A DNA stretch of 64,000 bases, taken from contig NZ_CP011270.1 in NCBI RefSeq assembly GCF_001610835.1, positions 7,024,001 through 7,088,000 on the forward strand, in the 5' to 3' direction. Every line of letters starts with the position of its first letter. Within the stretch, counting starts at the first letter, position 1. Shown here one piece after another: positions 35,146-43,719 of the stretch. Below the pieces are notes generated by a model. That model was not told where the DNA came from. It saw only the letters and a list, made by a program, of their open reading frames with translations, and ran no database searches. The position numbers and the translations under genes are program-made. The DNA comes from Planctomyces sp. SH-PL14 (GTDB lineage: Bacteria; Planctomycetota; Planctomycetia; Planctomycetales; Planctomycetaceae).

Positions 35146-35808
35146 CTACAGCACGCCGTACGTTTCAAAGGCGGTCGTCGCCTTCATCCCGCCGCGGATC
35201 GAGTCGCGGATCGCGTTTTCGGTGTGGACCTTGGCCCACGCCCGGCTGATCACCTCGTCTTCGACCTCCTTGGGGACGCAGACGATCCCGTCGATGTCGG
35301 CGAAGACGAGATCTCCCGGCGCGAACTTCACGCCGCCGATCTCGACCGTCACATCGAGGTCGATGACCCGCTGGCGATGGAGGCTGTCATAGACCGAAGT
35401 TCCGCGGGCGTAGACCGGGAAGTCGATTTCGCGAATCTTGGCGATGTCCCGCGTCGCCCCGTCGACGATCGCTCCGACGCAGCCGCCGTTGCGGGCGGCG
35501 GTGGAGAGGAGTTCGCCCCACAGCGCCGAGTGCATCGAGCCTCCCGCTGCGCAGATCATGACGTCGTCCGGCTGGCAGGCGTCGAGGGCCTGCAGCTCCA
35601 GGGCATAGGGATGCGGGTCCGGATGGTACATGTCGGCCCAGAGGGTCGTCCGGCACCGTCCCACCAGTGTCTTTTCGACCGTCAGCGGCCGCAGGGGGAC
35701 GCGGGGCGACTGGTTCCGCAGGCCCACGGAGTCCAGGGCGTCCGCCACGACGGCCGCATACAGAGACTCCCGCATCATTCCCAGGGTGATCGGTTCCGCC
35801 ACGTTCAC
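35146..35808 (-). CDS. RraA/HMG-aldolase family protein, 220 aa
   Basis: The protein belongs to the RraA-like fold, which includes the RNase E inhibitor RraA and 4-hydroxy-4-methyl-2-oxoglutarate/oxaloacetate aldolases. The signature region is GAIVDGATRDIAKIREIDFPVYARGTS, with the G..DG..RD core, and later PGDLVFADIDGIVCVPKE. The substrate loop ALWGELLSTAARNGGCVG is intact. The G-x20-R-D-x-N/T residues expected of the catalytic aldolases appear to be present, so an aldolase is at least as likely as an RNase regulator. It starts at ATG 35808 with no close partner gene. Upstream is a long palindrome shared with the DUF1559 gene. Confidence 0.85.
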   Translation of the reverse strand: MNVAEPITLGMMRESLYAAVVADALDSVGLRNQSPRVPLRPLTVEKTLVGRCRTTLWADMYHPDPHPYALELQALDACQPDDVMICAAGGSMHSALWGELLSTAARNGGCVGAIVDGATRDIAKIREIDFPVYARGTSVYDSLHRQRVIDLDVTVEIGGVKFAPGDLVFADIDGIVCVPKEVEDEVISRAWAKVHTENAIRDSIRGGMKATTAFETYGVL

Positions 35809-35947
35809 TCACTCCCACGGTCATCAGGTCCCCGGTGCGGCGCGGCCTCGGGGAGAATCGTTCGTCGAGCCGGGGAAGATAGCCCACCGCCAAAACGGTG
35901 AACATCGAACCGATCGGAGCTTCTCGATGAAACGGAGGGGGCAGAGT

Positions 35948-36047
35948 TAAACACCAAGACACAAAGACGACACCAAGGCCACCAAGGTCTATCCGTAAGA
36001 CTGAGTCCTTTGTGTTCTTGGTGCCCCCTTGGTGTCTTGGTGTTTAT
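35948..36047. repeat. intergenic palindrome, CACCAAGACAC type
   Basis: The left arm begins TAAACACCAAGACAC (35948-35962) and the right arm ends GTGTCTTGGTGTTTA (36033-36047), a perfect 15-bp inverted match. The inner parts of both arms are degenerate iterations of ACCAAG/CTTGGT. It lies between the divergent RraA-like and DUF1559 genes, so it is not a terminator for either. Confidence 0.85.
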
Positions 36048-36179
36048 CCCGCTCGTCGCAAGTTTCCCGCTGTCGAGTTCGGTTCTCCGTAGCCGCCCCA
36101 AGATTGCCCGTCTGGTCTGCCAGTGTCATGATTGTGCCGTCGCATGGCACGATCATGTCTTCGATGGAAACGAACTGAA

Positions 36180-37148
36180 ATGGGTCTTCGACATCGCGAC
36201 GGGTTCACGCTGATTGAGCTGCTCGTCGTCATCGCCATCATCGCCGTTCTCGTGGCCATCCTGCTCCCCGCAGTTCAGCAGGCGCGGGAGGCAGCCCGCC
36301 GCAGCCAGTGCGGCAACAACCTCAAGCAGATCGCTCTCGCCGTTCACAACTATGAGTCGGCGGTCGGCTGCTTCCCTCCGGGGCAGGTCCGGATCAACTT
36401 CGTCCCTACTCCCAAGGTGCGGGGCTGGTCCATGTTCGTCCAGCTCCTTCCTCAGCTCGACCAGTCCGCCCTCTACAACCAGTGGGACTTCGCCGAACCG
36501 CTGGCCAACGCCAACGGCGGCGCCTCGGCCCTCACGGCGCGGGTCCTTCCGGTCCTGCTCTGTCCCTCGGACGTCATTCCGCAGAACCCGGTCGTCTCCA
36601 GCAGCCGCTATTACGGCATCGGGAGCTACGCGGGGAACGGCGGCTCCCAAACGCATCCGCCGGCGGCCATCAAAGGGGATGGGATCTTCGTCCCCAGCGG
36701 ATCGTCGACCCCGACTTTTCCCGTGGTCCGGATCGCCGACGTGACGGACGGCACGAGCAACACCCTCCTCCTGGGAGAGCGGAACCACATCGACGCGAAC
36801 TACGACACGTTCGTCGCGTCCGCCTGGGTCATCGAGCCGATGGGGCAGTGGGGCTGGTGGGCTCCCTCGGGGGGCATGTACGGGCTGAGCGACGTGACCC
36901 TCAGCACCTTCGGCCCGATCAACTACCGCCTGCCGTTCGACTTCGCCGGAAAGGGCGGGGTTTCGCAGACCGACTTCACGAACACCTACGATGCGATGCG
37001 GGCCGGGAGCTTCGGCAGCCAGCACGCCGGCGTGGCCCAGTTCGCCCTGGCGGACGGCTCCGTCCGGTCCATCAACGAGAACATCTCCATGGACGTCTAC
37101 CGGGCCGTCGGGACACGCTCTGGAAGAGAGCCGCTCGGCGACTTCTAA
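36180..37148 (+). CDS. DUF1559 prepilin-like protein, 322 aa
   Basis: This is a pseudopilin-like surface protein of the large planctomycete DUF1559 family. The prepilin signal is [20 protein letters not shown], followed by [17 protein letters not shown]; cleavage by a PilD-type peptidase is expected after the Gly before FTLIE. The body has the family landmarks [17 protein letters not shown], [11 protein letters not shown] and [15 protein letters not shown]. It ends with [18 protein letters not shown]. The ATG at 36180 puts 8 residues before FTLIEL, a normal leader. A molybdopterin-fold protein gene follows 60 bp later. The exact role of DUF1559 proteins is not known. Confidence 0.9.
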   Translation: MGLRHRDGFTLIELLVVIAIIAVLVAILLPAVQQAREAARRSQCGNNLKQIALAVHNYESAVGCFPPGQVRINFVPTPKVRGWSMFVQLLPQLDQSALYNQWDFAEPLANANGGASALTARVLPVLLCPSDVIPQNPVVSSSRYYGIGSYAGNGGSQTHPPAAIKGDGIFVPSGSSTPTFPVVRIADVTDGTSNTLLLGERNHIDANYDTFVASAWVIEPMGQWGWWAPSGGMYGLSDVTLSTFGPINYRLPFDFAGKGGVSQTDFTNTYDAMRAGSFGSQHAGVAQFALADGSVRSINENISMDVYRAVGTRSGREPLGDF

Positions 37149-37208
37149 AGCCGCTCCTCGTTGGCCACCGGTTTCGTCAAGACCTCGAACTGCCTCCCCC
37201 CGCCCCCC

Positions 37209-37742
37209 ATGAACTCACTCGCCCGCCTCTGGACGTTCTCAACTCTTCTCCTTCTGACGATCGTCTGTCCGAATCCTGCCGGGGCCGACGGACCCGTCGA
37301 GGTGACGATCACGAACGTGCAGGGGAAATCGGCAACGCTGACCGCCCAGAGCCTGGCCGACGCCCCCCGCGCGACCCTCACCGCCAAGGACCGCGACGGC
37401 CAGGAGCATCGCTTCGAAGGGGTCGAGATCCATGAACTGCTGAAGCGGGTCGAGGTCTCGACCGGCGAGGACCTCCGTGGACCGCGGATGAGGGAACTCG
37501 TCACCATCGAAGGGGCGGACGGCTACAGCGTCGCCTATTCGATCGGAGAGCTCTCGCCCAAGTTCACGGACCGGAAGATCCTGCTCGCCGACCGGATCGA
37601 CGGCATGCCGCTCGCCGCGGAGACGGGGCCGTACCGGGTCATCGTGGAGGGAGACAAACGCCACTCCCGCTGGGTCCGCAACGTGGCGCGGATCCGAGTG
37701 CTCGACAGCGCGCAGCTTGTCCGTCCGGCGCAGGACCGATAG
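37209..37742 (+). CDS. exported molybdopterin-binding-fold protein, 177 aa
   Basis: The protein looks like a small stand-alone version of the oxidoreductase molybdopterin-binding (SUF) fold. A signal peptide (LWTFSTLLLLTIVCPNPAGA) is followed by VEVTITNVQGKSATLT, HRFEGVEIHELLKRVEV, VTIEGADGYSVAYSIGEL, LLADRIDGMPLAAETGPYRV and a final strand RWVRNVARIRVLD. This is the fold order of the family. The Cys that ligates Mo in sulfite oxidases is not seen, so it may not be catalytic. The ATG at 37209 starts the signal peptide but has no good ribosome binding site. It is probably cotranscribed with the DUF1559 gene. Confidence 0.7.
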   Translation: MNSLARLWTFSTLLLLTIVCPNPAGADGPVEVTITNVQGKSATLTAQSLADAPRATLTAKDRDGQEHRFEGVEIHELLKRVEVSTGEDLRGPRMRELVTIEGADGYSVAYSIGELSPKFTDRKILLADRIDGMPLAAETGPYRVIVEGDKRHSRWVRNVARIRVLDSAQLVRPAQDR

Positions 37743-37985
37743 GGCGCTCCGAAGTCTGACTCCGCCCTGTTCCCGGAGCCGCGTGACGCACACCGCACGG
37801 CGAAGGTTTTCCCAATCCCGAACGGAAACTCCTTCGTCCTTCTCCCTTGGGAACGCTACGATGCCGGGAGCAGCGTTCCTGTTCTCCCGGCTGTCTGGAC
37901 GTGAGGATCCGGCGTCTCCCGCCCGAGGATTCCCGCGGCTGCCAGGGGAAGGACGAAGACGCTCCGGACACGGGAGACTCACACC

Positions 37986-38447
37986 ATGCGCATCGCCATC
38001 GGATCGGATCACGCCGGGTTTGATTACAAGGAACGTCTCAAGCTGTTCCTGATCGAGGCGGGGCACGTCGTCGAGGACTTCGGCACCTACTCCGACAAGT
38101 CCTGCGACTATCCCGAGTTCATTCGTCCGACGGCGGAAGCGGTCGCGGCTGGCGACTTCGACCGCGGCATCGTGCTGGGGGGAAGCGGAAACGGCGAGGC
38201 GATCGTCGCCAACCGCGTCCCCGGTATCCGCTGCGCTCTGTGCTGGTCGCTTCAGACCGCCAAGTGGGGCCGCGAGCACAACAACGCCAACTGCCTCGCC
38301 ATCGGGCAGCGGACGATCACGTTCGACGAAGCGAAAGCGATCGTCGAGACCTGGATCGAAACCCCGTTCGAGGGGGGGCGACACGAACGCCGGATCCAGA
38401 TGATCGACAACCCTCCGCCCGCGGCGGCCGGTAAAAAAAAAGATTGA
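37986..38447 (+). CDS. rpiB: ribose-5-phosphate isomerase B family protein
   Basis: This sugar-phosphate isomerase interconverts ribose 5-phosphate and ribulose 5-phosphate in the pentose phosphate pathway. Family residues are GSDHAGF near the start, SCDYPEF, GGSGNGEAIVANRVPGIRCALCW, then EHNNANCLAIGQRTI. The catalytic Cys region of classical RpiB (GTGIG) is replaced by GGSGNG, as in RpiB/LacB-type proteins of this lineage. The 153-aa length is normal. The last codons are GGT AAA AAA AAA GAT TGA, a run of nine A that overlaps the next gene's start. A -1 slip there would continue into the CPXCG frame without a stop. Confidence 0.92.
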   Translation: MRIAIGSDHAGFDYKERLKLFLIEAGHVVEDFGTYSDKSCDYPEFIRPTAEAVAAGDFDRGIVLGGSGNGEAIVANRVPGIRCALCWSLQTAKWGREHNNANCLAIGQRTITFDEAKAIVETWIETPFEGGRHERRIQMIDNPPPAAAGKKKD

Positions 38448-38662
38448 GGGTTCCGCTCCCGCACCGGGCTGACCTTGTCGAGACCGCGGCGCTCGCCTGC
38501 ATCTACTGCGGCGAGACGATCACGGTTCCGGTCGACATCTCCGCCGGATCGTCCCAGCAGTTCACCGAAGAGTGCCCGGCCTGCAGCCGTGAAGTGACGC
38601 TCCTCGTTACGATTGACCGGGAAGGGGAGGTCAGTCTGCGGTCGGATCCGCACTATCCGTAG
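38444..38662 (+). CDS. CPXCG-type Cys-rich protein, 72 aa
   Basis: A small zinc-ribbon protein of the CPXCG Cys-rich family, function unknown. CIYCGETITVPVDISAG and EECPACSREVTLLVTIDREGEV contain the two CxxC knuckles. The only possible initiation codon before the first Cys is TTG at 38444, which overlaps the rpiB stop (TTGA). There is no in-frame ATG or GTG. It lies in the -1 frame relative to rpiB just after an A9 run, so it may be read by coupling, by slippage as an RpiB fusion, or both. It is immediately followed by a dispersed repeat copy. Confidence 0.8.
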   Translation: MRVPLPHRADLVETAALACIYCGETITVPVDISAGSSQQFTEECPACSREVTLLVTIDREGEVSLRSDPHYP

Positions 38663-38730
38663 CCGATGTCGGCGGCATTTTCGCGGGCGCCGCGTGAGCA
38701 ACGTCGTCCCTGGTGGCAGGCGTTGTTGGG

Positions 38731-39127
38731 GGAGGCATTCGCCGATTGGTGGCCGCCCCAATGCTGTCTCACCGGGTCCAGGGGCACCCTGGTGGGGGAT
38801 GCAAGGGGGCAACGCCCTCTTGCCCGCCGGAGGCCTGGCCGTCGAGAGATGTCTGAAGGAGTGAGTGTCCAAGCGCGGACAACGTTCCGGATGCCCCCTC
38901 ACCAACCCGCGGGGATTGCATCGCGAGCGGTGTGATGTGAGGGAGTCCTCAACGCGGGTGCCACAAAGGGGACATCCGTTGTTTACCACGGTTCCTCATG
39001 GAAGAGGCCTCCGGCGGCAAGGGGTTGCCCCCTTGACCCCGGCTGCCGGCGAGGACGCTGTTGGATCCATCGCGAAAAGCCGTTCCGTCCCTCGTTCACC
39101 GACCACCATCCAGCGACCGCACCCGGC
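38731..39127 (-). repeat. dispersed repeat R, copy 5 with extended flanks
   Basis: The core runs from the GGTCCAGGGGC end at 38774 to GCCGGCGAGGACG at 39060. It lacks about 30 bp of the CTGCCGTGGCACGTTGGG portion found in other copies. The similarity to copy 1 extends outward on both sides: GGCATTCGCCGATTGGTGG on the left and CACCATCCAGCGACCGCACC on the right. The extended unit again ends in inverted-repeat-like sequence. It sits between the CPXCG gene and tRNA-Arg. Confidence 0.8.
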
Positions 39128-39202
39128 CTGTTTGCGGGGCACGGCCGGACATTTACGGCATCGGCGCTCCCCGTTAGACTTCCGCTCCTGCCACGTCAGG
39201 AA

Positions 39203-39276
<74 letters not shown>

Positions 39277-39281
39277 CTTCT

Positions 39282-40547
39282 TCAATCTCGTCCTGGTGGC
39301 TGCCCAGAGGCGAACTCTTCCAGTGCCGTGGCGGTCAACTCGTTGCCCGTGGGCCCGGCAAATCTCTCTGAAGCCCGCGTGGCGTGCTGCTTCATCCCAG
39401 CATCGCCCAGGCAGCGTCCGATGACGGTGGCGACGCGGCGCCCGACGAAGCTCCCTCTCGGGATGGAGGTTCCGGCCTGCAGTCGTTCGATCCGCTGTAC
39501 GTTGTCGAACTGGTCGTGGCTGAGGGGGACGATGATCTGCGGAATCCCCGCCTGAAGCGCTCGCGCTGTTGTGCCGATTCCGCCGTGGTGGACCAGGAGG
39601 GCGCTCCGTCGCAGCACGTCGAGCAAGGGAGCGTAACGTTCGTGGCGGACGTGGTCGGGCAGGGGCTCGGGAAGCTGTTCGGGGTACTTCGTCAGCAGGA
39701 GGCCGCGGCAGCCCAGGATCCGGCACGCGTCGACCGCCCCGCGGAAGAGGGGCGCTCCGTGGATCATCGCCGACCCGAACGTGAAGACGACCGGCGGCGG
39801 ACCCGCGTCCAGCCAGTCCTTGAGATCGCCCGGGAGCTCGCCGGCGGCGTCCTCCTGAACGAATCCAGTCTGCTGGAAGTGGCCCGGCCAGTCGGGGGCG
39901 TCGGCGTACCACTTGGGGAAGAGGCCCAGGATTCGCTCAGGGGAATGGATCCAGTCCTTGAGATAGCGGTGGTGCTCCGGGAGGCCGAGTTCCTTGCGAA
40001 ACCGCGAGAGGGTCGTCGAAAGGTGGCCGTCGACGACCCGGTCTCCCAGCCAGAAGAATCCACGGACGACGCCGCGGGGAACCCAGGTGGGAAACCGCAC
40101 TCCCGCCAGGACCGGCGGATCGACGAAGCTCCGCAGCATGCACGGCTGGAGGTGGAGCGTTGCCAGCTTGAGTCCGGGGTGGGTCTCCTTGGCGACGCGG
40201 GCTCCCATGGCGAGGCTTCCGGCTGCCACGACGCCGGAGGGGTGACGTTCGTGGAACTCTGTCGTGAGACGGTGTCCTGCGCGGATTCCCTCGTAGACGT
40301 CGGGATCGGCGAAGACGACCTTAGTGCCGCGGCTCGGGTGCCAGAGGTCGGGGTTGCGGAGGATCCGGTTGTACTGCTCGATGGTGCCGAGCGGACTGAA
40401 CTGCAGCCCGGCCTGTTCGACAGGCTCGCGGAAGTATTCGCCGGTGGCGAGGGTCACGCTGTGGCCGCGTGACTGGAGTTCTCGCCCGATTCCGATGAAG
40501 GGATTGACATCTCCCGAGCTTCCTTGGGGCAGGAGCAGAAATTCCAT
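39282..40547 (-). CDS. GT1-type glycosyltransferase, 421 aa
   Basis: A UDP-sugar glycosyltransferase of the GT1/GT28-like superfamily (rhamnosyltransferase or sterol-glucosyltransferase type). The N-terminus MEFLLLPQGSSGDVNPFIGIGRELQSRGHSVTLAT is the typical acceptor-side Rossmann opening with G-S-x-G-D-V-x-P. The C-terminal donor domain carries the signature LVHHGGIGTTARALQAGIPQIIVPLSHDQFDNVQRIERL, with the HHGG.GT and DQ residues that hold the sugar nucleotide. There is no signal peptide, and it probably acts at the cytoplasmic membrane. The acceptor is not known. It is convergent with tRNA-Arg. Confidence 0.9.
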   Translation of the reverse strand: MEFLLLPQGSSGDVNPFIGIGRELQSRGHSVTLATGEYFREPVEQAGLQFSPLGTIEQYNRILRNPDLWHPSRGTKVVFADPDVYEGIRAGHRLTTEFHERHPSGVVAAGSLAMGARVAKETHPGLKLATLHLQPCMLRSFVDPPVLAGVRFPTWVPRGVVRGFFWLGDRVVDGHLSTTLSRFRKELGLPEHHRYLKDWIHSPERILGLFPKWYADAPDWPGHFQQTGFVQEDAAGELPGDLKDWLDAGPPPVVFTFGSAMIHGAPLFRGAVDACRILGCRGLLLTKYPEQLPEPLPDHVRHERYAPLLDVLRRSALLVHHGGIGTTARALQAGIPQIIVPLSHDQFDNVQRIERLQAGTSIPRGSFVGRRVATVIGRCLGDAGMKQHATRASERFAGPTGNELTATALEEFASGQPPGRD

Positions 40548-40649
40548 GGGACCGGCCTGATCGAGTTGCGACTGGGGTCCTGCAAGATGAGGCGGGGCGG
40601 CCGCACTGACAAGCTCAGGCGGGCAGGCCCAATGGGATGCTGGCTCGAG

Positions 40650-40982
40650 CGACGTCCTCGCCCGCGCGGCTCCGTTAGCTCAAACCCATCGTGACGGCAG
40701 CCGGGGTCAAGGGCCAAAGAAACGACACGGACCCTTGCCCGCCGGAGGCACTTCCATGAGGAACCATAGTACACAACGGATGTCCGCTTTGTGGTACCAG
40801 CGTTGAGGACTCCCTCACATCGCACCGCTGGCGTTGCAATCCCTGCGGGTTGGTGAGGGGGCATCCGACACGTCGTCCGCGCTTGGACACGCGCTCCTTC
40901 AGACATCTCTCGACGGCCAAGCCTCCGGCGGGCAAAGGGGCGTTGCCCCTCTGCACTCCCCACCAGGGTGCCCCTGGACCCG
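40650..40982 (+). repeat. dispersed repeat R, copy 6
   Basis: It begins with CGTCCTCGCCCGCGCGGCTC near 40651 and ends with CCCTGGACCCGG at 40982. The first GC hairpin is altered: CAAGGGCCAAAGAAACGACACGGACCCTTG replaces the usual AAGGGGGCCACGCCCCCTT, giving a longer loop but keeping the stem ends. The rest matches copies 4 and 7. It sits between a glycosyltransferase gene and a small membrane-protein gene. Confidence 0.88.
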
Positions 40983-41006
40983 GTGAGACTGCGAGCAGCA
41001 ACCGCG

Positions 41007-41408
41007 CTACCGACGGACCGGCACCGTCGAATACAGCGCTATGTCCGGATCAACCTCGTCGTCGTATTCCTCGGTATCCGGCTCACTGTAGGCCCGACGG
41101 GGGAGGGCCGCGCTCGAGAGATCGATCCGCACATGGATGATCCGCCGCGGACCGACCGCCTCTTCCGCCAGACGCTTCAGCTTGCGGTCCTGCAGATAAA
41201 GAAGGGCGACCGCCCCGACCGCGCTCGATCCCAGAAACAACACACCGGCCGCCGCCAGCCACGGCGCGCGGGACAGAAACAGGTACGCAAAGGTCGAAGC
41301 GAAACCGGTCCCGGTCATCCATTTGATGAGCCCGACGAGACGGCGATGGCAACCCCAGGTTTCGGGCTGCTCCAGAAGCGTAGGAATTGACGCACTGCGC
41401 CTGGCCAT
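41007..41408 (-). CDS. small membrane protein, 133 aa
   Basis: A predicted protein with two transmembrane helices (about residues 35-50, GFASTFAYLFLSRAP; and 52-70, LAAAGVLFLGSSAVGAVALLYL). They are followed by a charged cytoplasmic tail (DRKLKRLAEEAVGPRRIIHV..., then acidic EPDTEEYDDEVDPDI). The function is unknown. The ATG at 41408 is chosen because AGGA lies 6 nt upstream. The frame stays open much further upstream, but that part runs through tRNA-Ser and cannot be coding. It follows tRNA-Ser on the same strand. Confidence 0.7.
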   Translation of the reverse strand: MARRSASIPTLLEQPETWGCHRRLVGLIKWMTGTGFASTFAYLFLSRAPWLAAAGVLFLGSSAVGAVALLYLQDRKLKRLAEEAVGPRRIIHVRIDLSSAALPRRAYSEPDTEEYDDEVDPDIALYSTVPVRR

Positions 41409-41642
41409 GCGGAATCCTGCAAAGAAGGAGATTCCGAAGGAATGCCACAACAACATCGCGAACGCGACGAAGGGACGGGTTGAGCGCAGCTCACAAGCTA
41501 ACCGCCCGAAATCGGAAAGAGAAGCGCCGACTTCGAGATTCGACGACGGGTGCCGGCTCGAGCTCTCGGATCGGCCGCACGCCGGCGAGCCGCAAACGGA
41601 GCCCACCGCGCGGCTTCTGACATAGCCAAAGAAAAACTGGAG

Positions 41643-41729
<87 letters not shown>

Positions 41730-41806
41730 GAACGTGAATTCACGTCAGCCCGGGATGACAAAACCTGCCCGCAACAGGAGTCGCGGGCCGGCTGTTTCCC
41801 GATGTC

Positions 41807-42019
41807 TTATTCGGCGGCTGCCTTGGCCGCGGCGAGGTCCGCGTCTCGCTGTTCGACGGCGGAGAGAGCGTTGAGACGGTTGGTGATCGACCGAACCTTG
41901 GCGCGGAGGTTCCGCCAGATGGGGTCCTTGCGCTCGCTGTCCGCGACGCCCTTTCCGTAGGCATCCAAACGGGTTTTCGCCTCGCCCAACTGGCGTTCCA
42001 ACGAGGTCCGGTTCGACAT
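41807..42019 (-). CDS. small helical hypothetical protein, 70 aa
   Basis: An almost wholly alpha-helical, charged protein (MSNRTSLERQLGEAKTRLDAYGKG, then IWRNLRAKVRSITNRLNALSAVEQRDADLAAAKAAAE) that could form a coiled coil. No family is recognised. GAGG lies 7 nt before the ATG at 42019, which supports expression. It is transcribed away from the cobalamin riboswitch locus and lies just upstream of tRNA-Ser on the same strand. Confidence 0.65.
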   Translation of the reverse strand: MSNRTSLERQLGEAKTRLDAYGKGVADSERKDPIWRNLRAKVRSITNRLNALSAVEQRDADLAAAKAAAE

Positions 42020-42402
42020 CTCTAGCCTCAGTCCAACTTCTCTGAAAAACGGTCGAGTCCCGCAGTCTCTCAGAACAGGCCGGTTGTTGCAACGACAGCG
42101 GAAACGCTTTTGTGGTTCGCTGCTTGCGGGGCTCGGTTCCGTAGCGTAGTGGTCTTGTGTTCAGGGGTTGTCGCGGGGGAATTCGGCAGCGAAGCCCAGG
42201 CGGAGGTCGAGAAGCGAAGGAGACTCTCCAACAGTGAGCGTCAGCAGCGAGCAGCGTTCCAACCGCTGTGTTCCAAAGAGGTTGGAACACCAATTGATGC
42301 TAGGTGTTCACTGATGGCGAGGAGACCGCGCGCAGCCTGAAAGCCCGATGGTGACATGCCCCAGACAGACGGCGTTGGCGGGGAAATCGCGGGACGCCGA
42401 TT
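42020..42402. other. intergenic region upstream of the riboswitch
   Basis: No gene is supported in this ~380-bp gap. It must hold the promoters for the minus-strand small helical gene and for the plus-strand riboswitch transcript. One inverted repeat, GTTCCAACC (about 42257-42265) with GGTTGGAAC (about 42280-42288), is present without a T-run. It could be an operator or an RNA hairpin. Confidence 0.45.
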
Positions 42403-42638
42403 GACGGCCGGCAGCCGGGTGGTACCTTTTGCCCCGGTATCGGGTGCCCGACAGGGTTGTCGGGAGAATAGGGAAGACGGTGTAACTCCGTCGCGGTCCC
42501 GCCGCTGTAACCGGGGACGACAGTCAGTTGAGAAGCCGATGGATTCCGTCCATCGCTTCCGCCACTGCGACGCAGGTCGCGGGAAGGTCTGACTGAAGAA
42601 CGATCCGGAAGCCAGAAGACCTGCCTGATATCGCCGTC
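42403..42638 (+). ncRNA. cobalamin (B12) riboswitch
   Basis: This is an RNA element that binds adenosyl- or related cobalamin and controls the downstream gene. Conserved blocks appear in order: GAATAGGGAAGACGGTGTAA (from about 42466), CCCGCCGCTGTAACCGGGGA (about 42499-42518), GCCACTG (about 42561), GCGGGAAGG (about 42579) and the B12 box AGCCAGAAGACCTGCC (about 42610). P1 can form from GACGGC (42403-42408) with GCCGTC (42633-42638). The only gene downstream on this strand is a DUF1559 prepilin-like protein, not a B12 synthesis or transport gene. Confidence 0.92.
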
Positions 42639-42672
42639 CGCCGGCCTGTTTGCCCGGCGGAGGCCTGTTTTG
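42638..42672 (+). terminator. possible expression-platform terminator of the riboswitch
   Basis: The stem CCGCCGG (42638-42644) pairs with CCGGCGG (42654-42660) and is followed by AGGCCTGTTTTGT. Its 5' arm abuts and shares one base with the 3' strand of riboswitch P1, the usual geometry for a switch between P1 and a terminator. The T-tract is short (TTTT), so termination strength is uncertain. The coding start is 129 bp further on. Confidence 0.5.
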
Positions 42673-42800
42673 TCGGTCCCCTCGCGGAAAGGGCGTCGGC
42701 GTTCGCGGTCCGGCCCCCTTCTGATCGGGCTTCTCCGCGCTTCGCTTGCGCGGCTTTCCTCGTCCGGTGCGCGATTCACCGTCTGACAAGGAATTTTCGA

Positions 42801-43673
42801 ATGGCTTCCCGTTTCCGGTCCCGCCGTGGTTTCACGCTGATCGAGCTGCTCGTCGTCATCGCCATCATCGCGGTGCTCGTCTCCATCCTCCTCCCCGCCG
42901 TCCAGCAGGCCCGCGCTGCCGCCCGCACGTCGGACTGCCGGAACCGGCTCCGGCAGCTCGTCATCGCCATGCACAACTACGCCGAGACGTACGGCGACCG
43001 GCTGATCCCCTACATCGTCGAGGACCAGGCACGGCTCAACTACCTGCAGACCTACGGCGGGAAGCAGGGGATGGCGCAGTACTGGTTCGGAACGGTCAAC
43101 TACGACGAGCCGGTCATCAGCAAGCAGCTCGACTTCCGGAGCAGTCCGCTGGGACAGTTCATGGAGACGAACTATGCCACCTTCCAGTGTCCGGACTTCG
43201 GCCCCTCGCAGATGCAGAAAGTGCGGTTCGGGCGGCCGGCGAGCGGATACGCCTACAACGGCTACTTCCTCTCCCGGAGCGGGGGGCTGGACTACCTTCC
43301 GCCGAGCTGGGCCGCTCAGCCGTCGGCGAAGCAGCTCAGCGTCCGTCTTGCGGACGTGAAGCAGACGACGCAAACGATCGCCTTTGCCGATAGCGCGGCG
43401 GTTCTCTGCGAGGATTTCGCCTGCACCTCCAGTCCTCTGCAGGAAAACTGGATTCTCGAGCCGCCGAGCAACGATCTTCCGACGATGCACTTCCGGCACA
43501 ACGGCGTCGCGAACATCGCCTACGTCGACGGCCACGTCGAATCGTCCGGGACCCGGGCTTTCGTGACGCCGTCGTTCGGCGATGGCGCCAAGATGGACCG
43601 GGAGCAGCTCGGGTATCTCTCCGACCGTCTGGGCAATACGAACTTCCAGGATGAATGGTACGACCTGAAGTAG
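42801..43673 (+). CDS. DUF1559 prepilin-like protein under B12 riboswitch control, 290 aa
   Basis: A pseudopilin-like surface protein. The leader [10 protein letters not shown] and helix [20 protein letters not shown] are followed by [20 protein letters not shown]. The middle is diverged from ordinary DUF1559 members ([25 protein letters not shown]). The C-terminal block [20 protein letters not shown] is the H-type DUF1559 ending. Two Cys occur close together in CEDFACTSS. The ATG at 42801 is the natural start of the leader. Its 5' untranslated region contains a cobalamin riboswitch, so expression should fall when B12 is plentiful. A small secreted protein gene follows 46 bp later and is probably cotranscribed. 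Confidence 0.9.
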   Translation: MASRFRSRRGFTLIELLVVIAIIAVLVSILLPAVQQARAAARTSDCRNRLRQLVIAMHNYAETYGDRLIPYIVEDQARLNYLQTYGGKQGMAQYWFGTVNYDEPVISKQLDFRSSPLGQFMETNYATFQCPDFGPSQMQKVRFGRPASGYAYNGYFLSRSGGLDYLPPSWAAQPSAKQLSVRLADVKQTTQTIAFADSAAVLCEDFACTSSPLQENWILEPPSNDLPTMHFRHNGVANIAYVDGHVESSGTRAFVTPSFGDGAKMDREQLGYLSDRLGNTNFQDEWYDLK

Positions 43674-43719
43674 GCAGCAACCTGGAGAAGCGAGGTTCAG
43701 TCCATTCCGCGAGGCGGTC

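Noticed and set aside
42257-42288. GTTCCAACC...GGTTGGAAC hairpin as a terminator
   Set aside because: There is no T-tract and no gene ending just upstream on either strand; noted only as an inverted repeat.
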